From positions 87,144 through 151,143 of the forward strand of contig PDNA01000065.1 of the NCBI GenBank assembly GCA_002573605.1: 64,000 nucleotides of DNA. Reading direction: 5' to 3'. The translations under genes were made by a program, and so were the position numbers. Positions within the stretch are counted from its first letter, which is position 1; every line of letters begins with the position of its first letter. Of the stretch, positions 22,631 to 33,942 are shown one piece after another. The notes under the pieces are model-generated. The model ran no database searches. It saw nothing but the letters and a program-made list of their open reading frames with translations, and was not told the origin of the DNA. The stretch is from Polytolypa hystricis UAMH7299. Lineage: Eukaryota; Ascomycota; Eurotiomycetes; Onygenales.

Positions 22631-24820
22631 GGGGTCGAGGATATATAGGAATGTGGGTATGTGAATTGAGGAATATTCGAGATTCCCACGATATGGCTTT
22701 AATCCTAGTGCCATTTTAATTTCATGATTTTAATTTTGATCAATCTTTTCGATTGCTATACGGTGCTTTTCTTTTCTTTCTTTTTACCAGAAGGTCAGAA
22801 TACAGATCCTACAGTCCATCCATACAATAAGCTCTGTATCGCTGGCTTGGGAGAATATCCCGTGAAACCCAATTATAGGGGATCACTAACTAGCAGTTAG
22901 GCAATACTCGTAGAGATTTAAATACCTGGATAGCATGTAGATTTTTCTAGAAAGAGAACCTTAAAAGTAAGGAATACGTATCTATCATTCATGTATTGAG
23001 GCCGACCATGGGAAAGCTGGAGACTTCAAAAGATTCACGTCTTGCATCCCAGTTTCGCAAGACCATTATTTAGTACTCAGGCTCAATAGGGGTCAAACTA
23101 TTTTCCTCCACATGTGCTATGATTAGTACCACCATCCTATGACCTTCTTCTTTCCGTATTGTTATCGAAATGCAGTGCTGGAGAAAGAAAGCTAAACAGA
23201 ATCTTGGTTCCGCACGCCACATCTCTTCTTCTTTTTCTAGTGTAATCGAGATCTTATTACCGTCTCCTCAGCCATAATCTATATTAAATTCTCCCCCTCA
23301 AGGTGTATATATGGTTGAGTTCTTCGGAACTCAGTCTTTCCCCTGTTGCTCTGGCGAGTGTAAGCTGAGTTCAAGCCTTCTCTCTATACCTTTCTGGGGT
23401 ACTGTGTTGCAATGCCTCGATTCGCCCTCCTCACCGGATGCTTACCCCCCTGAAATAAATAGGGTAATACACCGTTATATTCCTAGGTATTCGATGTATG
23501 TGTCGATGCGGAGTGGTGACAAAGATATAATCCATCAGCCTGGTTCTTTTTTCTCCTTTCTATATGCTAAATTTGCTCTACCGGATGGTTCAAATTCTGA
23601 TAACTATATAATATATATATATACATAGTATATTTTACTACCTGTTAGAGTATGGCCCTTTTATAGAATTCTACTCCGTATGTGCGTTTTACTTGCTTGC
23701 CAGAAAGGATATATACACTTTGGATTTTAGAAAGCTAACTACGTCATCAAAGAGAAGCTACATTTCTGGGCATAAATTTAGAAAGACAAAATGATTTGAT
23801 TTGATTTATTTACCCCACTCCTTTGGTGCCAAGCACATGTTGGCAAATTCTTAGTCTTTTTGGATTTTTCTATGTTTGTTATTTAACATCAATTGGTTGC
23901 TCTGATGCCAATATATTGAAGTGTAAGCTGTTGGCTGATACCTACAGTTTATATATCCATACATCTCAGTCTTATTCATGACCTACAAAATATGTACTAG
24001 AAATATGGATATTAGCATGAAGCCTAGAATTTAGCGAAAATAATGATTAATTTTTTGGTGGTGTTGAATCTAGCGGAGAAAAGGAGGCTTACCACCTGAC
24101 AGTAATAATTCTTGACCCCTTACGCTAGAGTAGATTGGTCTCACAAACATTGAAGGTCCCTTGGCGCAGAATCTGTGCCATCCAAGAAGAGCACAATATT
24201 TGATAATCATGACATGAGGATGGCTCTGATTTCTATCTACATATCCATCGTACATAACCAACTCTTTGGTCGTTTTAGTTAATATAGTTCAAGCTCATTA
24301 ATTTCCTGCTGTTGTCTTGTGCCATTGGTCGTCTGTGTATTGTCGCCCCGCAGTGGCTGGAGCCTGAACTATCCAAGATTCGTTCGCGTTGCTTCCACTC
24401 GTGACCCCTGTTTCCGCCGTGAGACGTCTGCTCTCCAACCATCCTGAATCGCAATCAGACAAGGCATCGGCCAAGAATCAAACGAATAAACCCCCAGACC
24501 GGCAGCGATGACTCGGTTGTCTAGGCTCAACGAGTTCTGCCAATAGCCTCATCGTCCACGACTCAAAAGTTCAGCAGTCTCGGTCCCTGGGCATATCCTT
24601 TTGTCGGGCATCAACCCTCAAAATATTTATCAACTGCCTTTCTCTCGCCCGTCGCGCAGCGCGCCTTGCTCTCCTAGTTACAATAATCACATATGGCAGA
24701 GGTTCTCCAGGGCGCAAAGGGTCCTTAATCTCGGAGACTTTACCGGTCGTCTTCGGCTTCTCACAGATAGGCACTGTCAACCTGCAGTCCACTAGCCAGC
24801 ACAGCTTCAACGTCTTAACT
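22631..24820. other. Intergenic region of rising A+T content
   Basis: About 2.2 kb downstream of the SDR gene. Only short frames without domains were seen. From about 23.6 kb the sequence becomes clearly more A+T-rich, approaching the inverted-repeat element. Confidence 0.4.
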
Positions 24821-25047
24821 ATGTCTCAGGAAACCAAGGTACATTAGATCCACCAGATATTATTTTAAATTGAAGCTTATTCAAATACAATCAGACTGGA
24901 ACGGCTGCTCTTGCTGGAGAATTCGAAGACATAAAGAGTGCTTACGAATTTGAAGTCGTGAATTACGAAAGATCGATTACTGGAAACGGCATGTCCATCA
25001 TGGCCTATCATCCTGATTCGAGGAACATCTCAATCTGGGACTACTGA
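24821..25047 (+). CDS. Possible small two-exon orphan gene
   Basis: A candidate model with exons 24821-24838 and 24895-25047 would give 56 residues: an ATG-led hexapeptide, a GT...CAG intron of 56 nt, then an acidic, polar segment including LAGEFEDIKSAYEFEVVNYE and ending in SIWDY. I recognise no domain. Support is only the open frame and canonical splice sites. It lies close to the A+T-rich element and could equally be chance or a fragment. Confidence 0.22.
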
Positions 25048-25501
25048 AATGAAGACATGACTGGAGTTGTACCTGCTGGGTATCATGTTCGTGTCATACA
25101 CGCCCGTGTGGAATTTACCAGATCGTTTTTCATCCTGAACTCGTCGATCAGCCGAAGTCCGACTTGATGTCCAAGCCTGAAGGTGAAGCTGATATCTTCG
25201 CTCGCGCTGTGAGGAACTAATGCATTCATGCAGTCCGTCGTTGGTCCGCCTCTATTTCGCTCCCATTTCCATTGCTTGCTCAGTTGTATTGCCTCATATA
25301 TAGGAGCACCCACGAGTTCTATGAGACTAATAGGTACTCCGGAGCACCTATACTCAATTACTGTACTGTACATAGTTAGCGGTGCGTTCTGTACCCATAG
25401 CAATGTTCTTATATCTGCCTGACTGTGCAGATATGATGGAATGCGGTTCGGTATCATGTTGGACATTGGTTATGTAAGGTATTAATAACGTATTTCACCA
25501 C

Positions 25502-28291
25502 GAACTTGATCACACCACGAACTTGATCAGCCACCCATGTGATATAGTATAGTTTAATGAGCACCAATCAAAATAATACAGCTTTAACCTTTATATACTC
25601 ATATATTCAGCAATTATAAATGCAAATTACCTTATTTTAGCTGTTTCAGCTGTTCAAAATCAGAAACTAAGCCAGCAAAATACTGCCAGACTGTACAATG
25701 TTCTTTATTTAAGTTTAAATAATTATATACTGAGCTGTACAAACAAGACTGCAGTAAATATTAAGAAGTACAAGCTATTATCTTCTGAAAAAGCTGCTCT
25801 CATGCAGTGGATTATTTTTATTGACAGATACAGCTTTCCTCCCTGACCTTCTACTGTACAAAACATGGTAAATCTCTTTCTTAAGAAACAAGAAAATGAA
25901 AACCCTGAATCTATTAGATTCAATTAAATAATATATTTTATTAAGCAGTATAAGAAAATCAATTTCAAAATTATATAAAAATTCAACTATAAATATACTC
26001 TTTATAAAAGCTTAACAGTTATATAATAGTAGTTCTAACTTGTACAAGATATTATTAAGAAATACAGTATTCTACTGGACAATATATACAATATAGATAA
26101 AACTGAATTTGTAATAGAAATAATTGTAATCTGTATAATTATAACTAGCTCTGAATAAAGAAATTGTCTGAGATTATTACAGCTTGGAAGTAGAGAATAA
26201 ATAACTGCAGTAAATAGAATTAATACTATAGAATAAACTTTAGATTCTATAATTATATTTAAAGAAAAGATAACTTTATTATATAAGAACCAGGTTGACC
26301 TGCTATTTACCTGAATTATAAAGAATAATCAAAATAGATAGATCAATAACAAGTTTAAACTGTTTTAAATTAAGAAGGTTTTTAACAGGCAAACTCAGCT
26401 CTATACAAAGGAATAATATTGATTATTTATTATAAACAGTTATAAAAGTCATACTACTCTAGAATTTAATATTTATTATATAGAGAATTAAATTATTCTT
26501 CTATATATATCTTCTCATTTCTCTTATATTTTACAGCTTTTAGATATGAGCTGTTTCAGTTTTCTAAAGTATTTATATAGACAGAAGGTTGAGAGTCAAA
26601 TATAATATAGAATCAATTATATAAATAAGCTAGATTTTCTGGCTTTATATAAAGATACTTATTTTAAAATCTTTACAAAGTAAATTATACAGAGTAGATT
26701 TAAAGCTACTGGACTGGTTCTATACAATTCTTAAATAGTTTTATCAAGACTTTAATTTTCTATTTCTTCTTTATCTACTACTTTACACAGCTCTGAAAGC
26801 TTCTGGATAAAAATATTTAAAAATATTGTAAAGATATAAAAACAAGTAATACAGTTTTAAAATTAAATATAATATTGTATAGAGTCTCTTTTAAATCTAA
26901 TTAATTAATTTCTGAATAAGCTCTTTCTTAACTATGAGAAAGTTCTAGTTAAAAATATTCTTTTTATATAAGAAAATATAGAGCTTAGATCTGCAAATGA
27001 GAAACAGTTACAGCAAAGAAAAAGAAAAAATATATATATTTCTTATAGAAATACAGCTCAGTATATATAAATAGATAAAGAAAATATACAGGAGTAAAGA
27101 AATAATAAGGATTTTATATAGATAGCTGATAGGAACTCTATATAAGAAAATACTGGGAATTCTATATAGATAGCTGCTGAGAACTCTGTACAAAGAAATA
27201 AAAAGGATTTAATAATTGATATAAATAATTCTGTATATAAAAATTGAGTTTTTAAATACTGTAGTATATACAGGGCTCTTGAATATACTGCTTATATATA
27301 CCTACACTGTAATTAGCTCTGTACAGAGTATTCTTGTATATAGTTACCAGATAACTGCAGTAAATAATATAATTTACTGTATTTAAAATTCTATAATCTT
27401 TTTCTCTTTTTTCTTTTTTTCTTTTTTTCTTCTTCTTCTCTCTTTCAATATACTATTATATTTATTATATATATATAATATACAAAGCTCAGATAAGTTG
27501 ATTTACTAGTAAGATATAAAGCTAATTATTATTTATACAATAGATTTCTTATATTTCTCAGTCTCACTGGCTTCTAAGAGCTCTATTATACTCTTTTTAT
27601 AGCTGGTCAACAGCTTAATCTCTTTGCTTATAGTTCATAGGCTAGGGCAGTTCTGGCCCTTTTAAAACAGGATATTTTGTTTGTACACAGTACTATAAAT
27701 AAGTATCAGATTTTAAGCTACTGGCCTTTATATATAAATACTATTCTTATTCAATCTCAGGGATGACTGAAGATATAGGCCTGCATTACTTGCTGCAGTG
27801 ATTCAGATCTTTATCTATTCTCAGAGTATTGCTGGCTACCAGGCCACTTTGGCAGAGTATGTGGTAACTGTAAATAGCATGATCATACCAGCTGCTGCTC
27901 TATACAAGACAGTGAGAGTGCAGTGAAGGTAATTGAAATTGTTGACTCAGATAATAAGAATAAGAATAGATATCTGAGAACCTTAATAATAGATAATTCA
28001 ATACTATCTTTTGCAATTGTTATTGACTAGTTTCTGGTATATACAATCTCTTTTTCTCTTGTCTTTTCTTCTTTCCAGGATAGGAAGAGCTAGGTAAGTA
28101 TAATTTTATTTACTCCAGTTGTACAGAGTCTGTATACAACACCTAGACAAGACTTGCATCTCTACATTGGTGTCTAGAACTAGTAGTCATATATATATAT
28201 ATTATATATTTGGTGAAGCCAAGCAAGCCAGGGGTTATTAGAGTTTAATATCATGTGGGTGGCTGATCAAGTTTGTGGTGTGATCAAGTTC
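25502..28291. mobile_element. A+T-rich element with about 40-bp terminal inverted repeats
   Basis: A 2.8-kb block of very high A+T content is bounded by inverted repeats: 25502-25541 begins GAACTTGATCACACCAC, and 28291-28253 read on the minus strand begins the same way. The repeats match over about 40 bases with only a few differences, mostly transitions. Each terminus contains GAACTTGATCA twice with a 17-bp period. The interior is packed with stops and TpA-rich words, as after repeat-induced point mutation. At about 27825-27990 on the plus strand a readable remnant has CWLPGHFGRVCGNCK, a stop in place of Trp, then HDH and CC. This matches a zinc-knuckle-like motif with a TGG to TAG change. 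No target-site duplication was obvious. A DNA-transposon origin is inferred; the transposase is unidentified. Confidence 0.7.
27825..28020 (+). pseudogene. Zinc-knuckle-like coding remnant inside the A+T-rich element
   Basis: One plus-strand frame reads Tyr-Cys-Trp-Leu-Pro-Gly-His-Phe-Gly-Arg-Val-Cys-Gly-Asn-Cys-Lys, then a TAG where related fungal proteins carry Trp, then His-Asp-His and a Cys pair. It continues with an acidic tail to a TAG near 28030. The spacing of Cys and His suggests a nucleic-acid-binding zinc motif from the 3' end of the element's gene. The rest of the gene upstream is too mutated to read. Confidence 0.45.
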
Positions 28292-28624
28292 TGTGAGAGA
28301 GTTGATTGGGGGATAACTCTCTCGGGGATCCGTGGAATATACTACTAGGGGCTTAGTCACCTGACAAGTTCATGGTGAAATACATTAGTCATACTAGATA
28401 CTGAAACTAAGTTAAGTGCATGCAATATAAAATAATAGATTCCTAATATGAACAACTGTGCATGCATGTTGATCCTGGTCATGAGCCTATGTGGGGTAGG
28501 TCGACTTACTAGTAATTCTTGCTCAGCTGCAAACTGCACTGCAGTCCCTGGAGCTTCAAGAGATCATTTCTACTTTTGTTCCACATCCGCTTCATCTTCA
28601 ATCTCTACCAAATCTCACATCACA
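28292..28624. promoter_or_regulatory. Upstream region of the GPI-type protein gene
   Basis: Composition returns to normal within about 50 bases after the terminal inverted repeat. The frame of the next gene is open upstream of its chosen ATG (back to 28448), but the extra N-terminal sequence has no conserved look and would bury the signal peptide. The stretch is therefore read as promoter and 5' leader. Confidence 0.4.
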
Positions 28625-29446
28625 ATGTGCAACCTTGTGGTTCCTCTGGGCTACAGCCTTATTGTCGCGTCGTTCATGCTCAATCAGATCTCCCTTGCAA
28701 CAGCAGCATGCACAAACAAGACATCATGGATACAACAATCAATAGAGGCCTATCATTCTGACACCTCTAGCTCTGTGAACAAAGTAGAAAATCATGAGAT
28801 CAAGACACAGCTCGACTTTATCTCCTGCCCCTCATCAGGAAATGTCAGCTGCACGCTCCCGCCTAAGACATACACCGTCACCGTAACGCCGCGATTTACC
28901 ATATCCAACAATGCCTCAGTCGATGACAGTGACTGGGAATCCGTACGTGACGCGACACGCGCCTCTCATGTCCTCGACCTCCCCGTCAACTCATCAGACA
29001 GCAAAGCCATCATCGCGTACGCGCAGGAAGTCTGGCGGCCAAGAGAGAGTTTCCGCCTCCTCGATTCGCCATTAACGTTATCGCTTACCACGAAGAACAT
29101 CTCACACTATGCGAACTTGACGGTCGACCCGGGGTACAACATGACGCTGACGTACATAACCCTCGTGGCTTCCACGTGGGTGCGCTTTGCGCAGTGTGAG
29201 AACAAGTCCATGGACGGAGCTCTGATCGGAGCCATAATGCCGTATTATGTTTTTCCTCCTACACGTATCGGGGATCGGGAGCCCACGCGAGAATTGAGGA
29301 TTGCGGGAGAGTTTATAGTCGACAAGAAGTTTTTGAATGATAGCGTGCCGGATACGAAAGATGGCAGTGGCATAGGTTTGAAGGCGGGGAATGGTTGGGC
29401 AACGGCATATATTGTTTTGGGCGTTCTGGCCTTCAGCTGGTTGTGA
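28625..29446 (+). CDS. Putative GPI-anchored secreted glycoprotein
   Basis: A 273-residue protein starting at the ATG at 28625, chosen because it places a hydrophobic signal peptide (LGYSLIVASFMLNQISLATA) at the N-terminus. The longer frame from 28448 would hide it. The C-terminus ends in a hydrophobic tail (WATAYIVLGVLAFSWL) after small residues Ala-Gly-Asn-Gly, the pattern of GPI attachment. Several N-glycosylation sequons (Asn-X-Ser/Thr) and a few cysteines in the middle indicate an extracellular, disulfide-containing domain. I recognise no catalytic family. It lies immediately beside the inverted-repeat element, so an accessory cell-surface role is plausible but is inference. Confidence 0.75.
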   Translation: MCNLVVPLGYSLIVASFMLNQISLATAACTNKTSWIQQSIEAYHSDTSSSVNKVENHEIKTQLDFISCPSSGNVSCTLPPKTYTVTVTPRFTISNNASVDDSDWESVRDATRASHVLDLPVNSSDSKAIIAYAQEVWRPRESFRLLDSPLTLSLTTKNISHYANLTVDPGYNMTLTYITLVASTWVRFAQCENKSMDGALIGAIMPYYVFPPTRIGDREPTRELRIAGEFIVDKKFLNDSVPDTKDGSGIGLKAGNGWATAYIVLGVLAFSWL

Positions 29447-29615
29447 GAGGGTTTGGGGTGGATTTGCGACTTGGGATAGAATCAGATAAAGTGTACTCTA
29501 TAATAAGATCGATATACGATGCATCGAAAATGTAAATACAAGATTCATCATACCCCCCTCCGCACGCTCCGAACAACAAGTGAGATGATGGATAGGGTAT
29601 AGTTTGAGAGCAGAA

Positions 29616-30678
29616 TTAGAAGACATCGCTATTCGTCATTTTCAAAACAAAATCAATCGCAAAGTCCCCGATCTCTCGGACGACCTCTCGGATGACCTCT
29701 TGAAACGGTCTCTTCTGAACAAGTACCTTCCTGTGAGAAAATACTGCATCCACCACAGTCTTCCTGATAGAACTTCCTTCCGTAGAAGTTAGATATACTT
29801 CCCGGATACAATCAGGGAATGCATCAGTTATCCAATGCTGTTGTAGCCGCAGTTCAAATTTCTTGCATGAGAGGTTTTTCAATTCCTCGATCCGAAACAT
29901 GTCCGCTAGAGCATATACTCGGGGGTGTTTAAGCAGCTCAAGACCGTCACCTGCCACTTGTTAGTCTTGTGTCTCTAGCAAAAGGGGAGCATACCTTCCG
30001 ACTCAAGACATTCAGACGGTTCATCAGTATAATTCCCCGTATACATCAGTGTGCGTCTGGCGGCTGTATTGTGTAGCACACGGTATTCGCTATACCAGTT
30101 TATCCAGGCTGGATCTGTGTGCGGAAGATGTGTACGCTCCCATGACAGAACCTTATCGTCTGGACTCTCGGCGGTAAAACCGGCTATTAGAACCGCATTG
30201 GGATAGAGGAGTTTGAAGTCGTCGATGTCGGTGGTGGCTGGTTGAGGCACGTCGACTCCAAAGTAGGCATATCAGTTGTTCCATGTAAAGGCGTATCGGC
30301 AGTTTGCATACAGTTTTTGATCTAGCGGTAGGAGCTTCTTGGAACGCGTCGAATTCCCAGGAAGCAACAGTATCTGCGGGATGTAGAGCGGAAAGCCCGT
30401 TGATCATAAGCTTTTCAGGTCGTTTCTCTAAGAAGTGGACAGCTTCGTCGATGCTTTTCCTTGCAGATCTTGTCGTAGTGTGGCGGACATAATAGTGTCT
30501 GGAGCCATTGGAGGCGGCTGGTTGTCGGCTTCTTGTGTCGCGGCAGGCATTGGTGGTTAGCTCTGGTTAAACTTTGTTTGCCTGCGCGAGCGGTGCTCTT
30601 GGTTCTTCGTCGCTTCGGGGCGGCTAGTTGTGCTTCCCTTACTTGTGGCGGTGTTGCCGGAGCGGGCTCGCGAAACAA
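29616..30678 (-). pseudogene. BTB/POZ-like gene, N-terminal part disrupted or mis-spliced
   Basis: The 3' half is clear: one open segment ending at 29995 joins through a GTATGC intron to a final exon at 29950-29616. The product contains RRTLMYTGNYTDEPSECL, LLKHPRVYALADMFRIEELK and a tail (RKTVVDAVFSHRKVLV, VVREIGDFAIDFVLKM). This is the C-terminal layout of fungal BTB proteins, which usually act as protein-interaction adaptors, sometimes for cullin-3 ligases. The 5' half (30678-30250) has protein-like stretches (ARKSIDEAVHFLEKRPEKL, then MINGLSALHPAD and WEFDAFQEAPTA) in a different frame. I could not find a splice pair that joins them, and a stop lies at about 30275. It is either a multi-intron gene I cannot resolve or a decayed copy. 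Confidence 0.55.
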
Positions 30679-31656
30679 GTCTTCTGTCTGAGACGTTGAT
30701 GGTTGTGACTGAGCTGAGCTATGCTCGAGGACAACAACGACTGGCTAGACGGGAATAAGTTATTACTACCTAGGTACTTGCACAAAGCTACAAAGTATTG
30801 AAGCTGGCTATCTCCATATGCGTACATGCATTGTGGTACTAATTGTATGCGACAGGAGGGTCTCTTTCCAATCGGGCCGTTCCTGGTACCCAGAGGCTTG
30901 AGTTGAAGTTGAGCAACGACGCTAGAGACTGGGCTGGACTCTCTCGCGACATCCATGGCGTTGATCGACAATTATCACATTGAATCGGAAATGGATGGTT
31001 CACTTCCCCTGCCAAGCCTTAGTAAGAATAATGGTGTAGTACGGGCCGATTAGAGAGATCAGAGAGGGACACCATCGCACAAAAGTTACGCCACTTCCCA
31101 AGGCCGAATGAAGAATCGGATCTGTCCTCCAGGCACGGTATCGCCTTGGGGATGGAATCAATTATGAAGAGCTTGACTTTTACAAGTACAGTGGTACTTG
31201 AGGTTACAGAGCATAGGAATACTTATGGCGCCCAAGGAGTTTTCTAGCTGGGGGATGCGCAGAGGAGCGCCTACCATTCGTATTCTGATGTAGCTACTAC
31301 GTACTACATGCTATGACCGCTTGCCACATTCGGGTCAACGTGGATGGGCTGCATGGCCAGAGGCTTGTTTTCCTGCATATCACACCCGGATCAGACTCTG
31401 CGGGGCGGGATCGTCATTGTTTGAGCTGCTCCCCGAGATATAAGAATGGCTGTCATCCCTCGACATCGCATGGAGAGAACCTTCTCTCCATCCATCCACC
31501 TACACTCTCCTTAAGCCGGCAGTTTGTTTTCCTTTAAGTCACTCTTTTAACATCCTAAAGCGAAACCTACTGGCCGCCGCAGCAGTCGCTCATTCATTAT
31601 TACGTCGCTCTTTTTGAACATTTCTCTTTCTCCACAACATTGTTTTAATATCCGAT
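30679..31656. other. Intergenic region upstream of the GH16 gene
   Basis: About 1 kb. A minus-strand 110-codon frame at 30639-30971 overlaps the BTB-like locus but shows no domain. The last 150 bases before the GH16 start are pyrimidine-rich and likely promoter and leader. Confidence 0.4.
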
Positions 31657-32583
31657 ATGTTTGTTTTAATCACTCTTATTCCTGCTTTCTTAGCTCTGGG
31701 CGCTTTTTCACTCGCCATACCGAACCCATCTGCTTTCCCTGCTGGGTTTCGCAAGTGTCTCTTCTATGATGATTTCAGTGAGTGGCCATGGAGATCTACG
31801 CCCTCGCCGGACAGGTGGACCATCGATCATGGAACCTCATACCCCGGCGGCCCGCCCAATTGGGGTACTGGCGAAATACAAACGTACACCTCGAACCGCC
31901 GAAACATTCGCATTACTCCGCGTGGCACCCTCCAAATCACCCCTCACCGCGACGCGGATGGTAACTGGACATCTGCCCGCATTGAAACCACTGCAGACTA
32001 TGACTTCGCGTGTCCTGTCGGCCATCGCCTACGAGTTGAGGCTAATATCAAACTCGGCGACAACCCTGAGTCCAAGCAGCTAGGTATATGGCCCGCCTTC
32101 TGGACCCTGGGCTCCGACTATCGCGGAAATTACTGGAACTGGCCTGGGGTTGGAGAGGTGGATATCCTCGAGTCCATGAACGGAGTGGATAAATTGTGGC
32201 ACGTTGTGCACTGCGGAGCCGCGCCCGGTGGTCCCTGCGACGAGTTCAATGGAATAAGCAGCACTGCGACCTTTCAACGCGGGGTCTGGCATACGGTCGC
32301 GTGGGAGGTGGATCGCAGACATGCGAGCCTGGACCCTATGGACGATAAAATGAGTTGGTTCGTCGATGGAAAACTTACTTGGTCCCTCACGGGGTCAGAT
32401 GTGGGTGATGCGGATGCCTGGGAGGCGCTCACGGCTAATAAGAAGATGATTCTCCTGAATGTTGCTGTTGGTGGAGGCTTCCCGGATGGAGTTGCGGGTA
32501 TGAAGACCCCAACCGAAGACACGAAGGGTGGCAAAGGAGCGAGCATGGAGGTCGACTATGTGTCAGTCTACTCGACCGCGTGA
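31657..32583 (+). CDS. Secreted GH16 family beta-glucanase
   Basis: Single-exon 308-residue protein. Residues 1-19 (hydrophobic, ending SLA) form a signal peptide. The GH16 jelly-roll domain fills the rest: LFYDDFSEWPW, IQTYTSNRRNIRITPRGTLQ, ARIETTADYDF, LGIWPAFWTLGSDYRGNYWN, and the catalytic motif GEVDILESMNG (ExDxxE: nucleophile Glu about 167, Asp about 169, acid/base Glu about 172). Further on are WHTVAWEVDR, WFVDGKLTW and LLNVAVGGGFPDGV. GH16 members of this layout hydrolyse beta-1,3(4)-glucans outside the cell or in the wall. No GPI signal or carbohydrate-binding module is present. The length matches fungal endo-1,3(4)-beta-glucanase-like proteins. The exact linkage specificity is not readable. 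Confidence 0.94.
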   Translation: MFVLITLIPAFLALGAFSLAIPNPSAFPAGFRKCLFYDDFSEWPWRSTPSPDRWTIDHGTSYPGGPPNWGTGEIQTYTSNRRNIRITPRGTLQITPHRDADGNWTSARIETTADYDFACPVGHRLRVEANIKLGDNPESKQLGIWPAFWTLGSDYRGNYWNWPGVGEVDILESMNGVDKLWHVVHCGAAPGGPCDEFNGISSTATFQRGVWHTVAWEVDRRHASLDPMDDKMSWFVDGKLTWSLTGSDVGDADAWEALTANKKMILLNVAVGGGFPDGVAGMKTPTEDTKGGKGASMEVDYVSVYSTA

Positions 32584-32695
32584 AAATGGATCAGGTACTT
32601 CTCACACACATTTTTCGAGCCCTCTTCCAGTGCGCGAGTGGCTGTATAGTACGGTTGTAATGTCTATTTCAAACCCCCTTTCTTTTCTTCCCTTG

Positions 32696-32726
<31 letters not shown>

Positions 32727-33522
32727 GGATTTACATCTGCTATTCTCATGGCGGTATTAATATACTTTTGGACAGGAAAAATGCCATGTATATGATGGGG
32801 GTCAGGGTATTATTCTATTGTGAATTTTAATATTTTGGAACTGTTCAAATGACACGTTATTTGACTTGGGATTTGGCCCCCGCTTCATGTTTTGGTATAT
32901 CGGCGGAATGGATTCTAGCCTCCGAAATGGCTGATTTGATAATAGAACTAAGAGGTTAATGCCTTTTATTCCAAGTCCATTGGGAGATCCAGCACTTAGC
33001 TGGGATGCGCCTGGGATTGCTTGGCGATGTTCTTCTGCTCGGTGATATATTTGCTCCGCTGCCCCGTCTCCCCCTCCTTACCAAGCCTTCTAGACGGGGC
33101 AGAAAGACACTATCCCATCCTACCAAACTCCTTTTGGAGACGGGATAGGCACGACACGAAACCTCGACGCGTCCACGAATTTGAGCTGGCGATGATCCCC
33201 TGGCAACCACATGCCGTGTCTTGGCCCCAGGCAGCAACGCGCTCGATGACCATTGACGCGCCGCGACGCTTCGTTTTTCCAAAGTCAATTTCTCAAAAAG
33301 GAAAGAAAAACCGGGACATCAAGAAGTCCAAGCAAGAAGAGCAGAGAAGATGGGTGTGCTCTTGAAAGGAGATAAATAAGAGGACGAGGACACCCGTCGT
33401 GTCCCCGAGTTTCCAAAATCACACCCTCAGAGAACTTCAATTGAGTCAGACCGCACATTTCCTGCGCTTTCTCTCTTACAGAGCCCTTCAATCTAGCTAC
33501 TTCATCGCCTTTTTTAATCAAC
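32584..33522. other. Intergenic region with poly-T tract
   Basis: About 0.9 kb between the GH16 and VOC genes. It contains an uninterrupted T run of about 28 bases at 32699-32726, probably near the 3' end of the GH16 transcript. A minus-strand frame at 32956-33288 has no recognisable domain. Confidence 0.5.
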
Positions 33523-33942
33523 ATGGCCGCGAGAACCTTCATCAACCTCCCAACCAAAGACGTGGCAGCAGCCGGCTGCTTCGCAGAAGGCCTCGGCCTC
33601 ACCAAAAAGGCAGACTGGTGCAACTCGAACCACTCCATTGCCTTCGCCTGGGGCGACCACATCATCTTCTTCTGGCACGACTACGAGACCTTTTCCAAAT
33701 GGCTAGTGCCCGGCCGGGGTATCGCCGACCCAGGTTCTGGCACGCAGTCTATCATGACCCTTTCTATGGATTCGCGTGAGCATGTGGATAAGGCGATTTC
33801 GAGCGCTATTGAGGGCGGCGGGAAGAAGGGTCCCATTATGGTTCCTGAAGAGGAGCAGGAGAAGTGGGGCATGTATTCGCGCAGCGTGCAGGATCCGGAT
33901 GGCCATCTCTTTGAGATTATTCACTCCACTGCGCAGATGTAG
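33523..33942 (+). CDS. VOC-superfamily (glyoxalase/bleomycin-resistance fold) protein
   Basis: A 139-residue single-exon protein. The start region ARTFINLPTKDVAAAGCFAE matches the first beta-alpha unit of the VOC fold. The middle IAFAWGDHIIFFWHDYETF and the end YSRSVQDPDGHLFEIIH (DPDGxxxEI) match the second metal-site strand. Such small proteins are common in fungi and bacteria and are often annotated as glyoxalase-like or lactoylglutathione lyase-like. The substrate is unknown, and a true glyoxalase role is not supported because the first metal ligand cannot be assigned confidently. No signal peptide is seen. Confidence 0.88.
   Translation: MAARTFINLPTKDVAAAGCFAEGLGLTKKADWCNSNHSIAFAWGDHIIFFWHDYETFSKWLVPGRGIADPGSGTQSIMTLSMDSREHVDKAISSAIEGGGKKGPIMVPEEEQEKWGMYSRSVQDPDGHLFEIIHSTAQM

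Noticed and set aside
27008..27193. Tyr/Leu/Ile-rich frame in the A+T-rich element
   Set aside because: Low-complexity product of a tandem A+T repeat, not coding.
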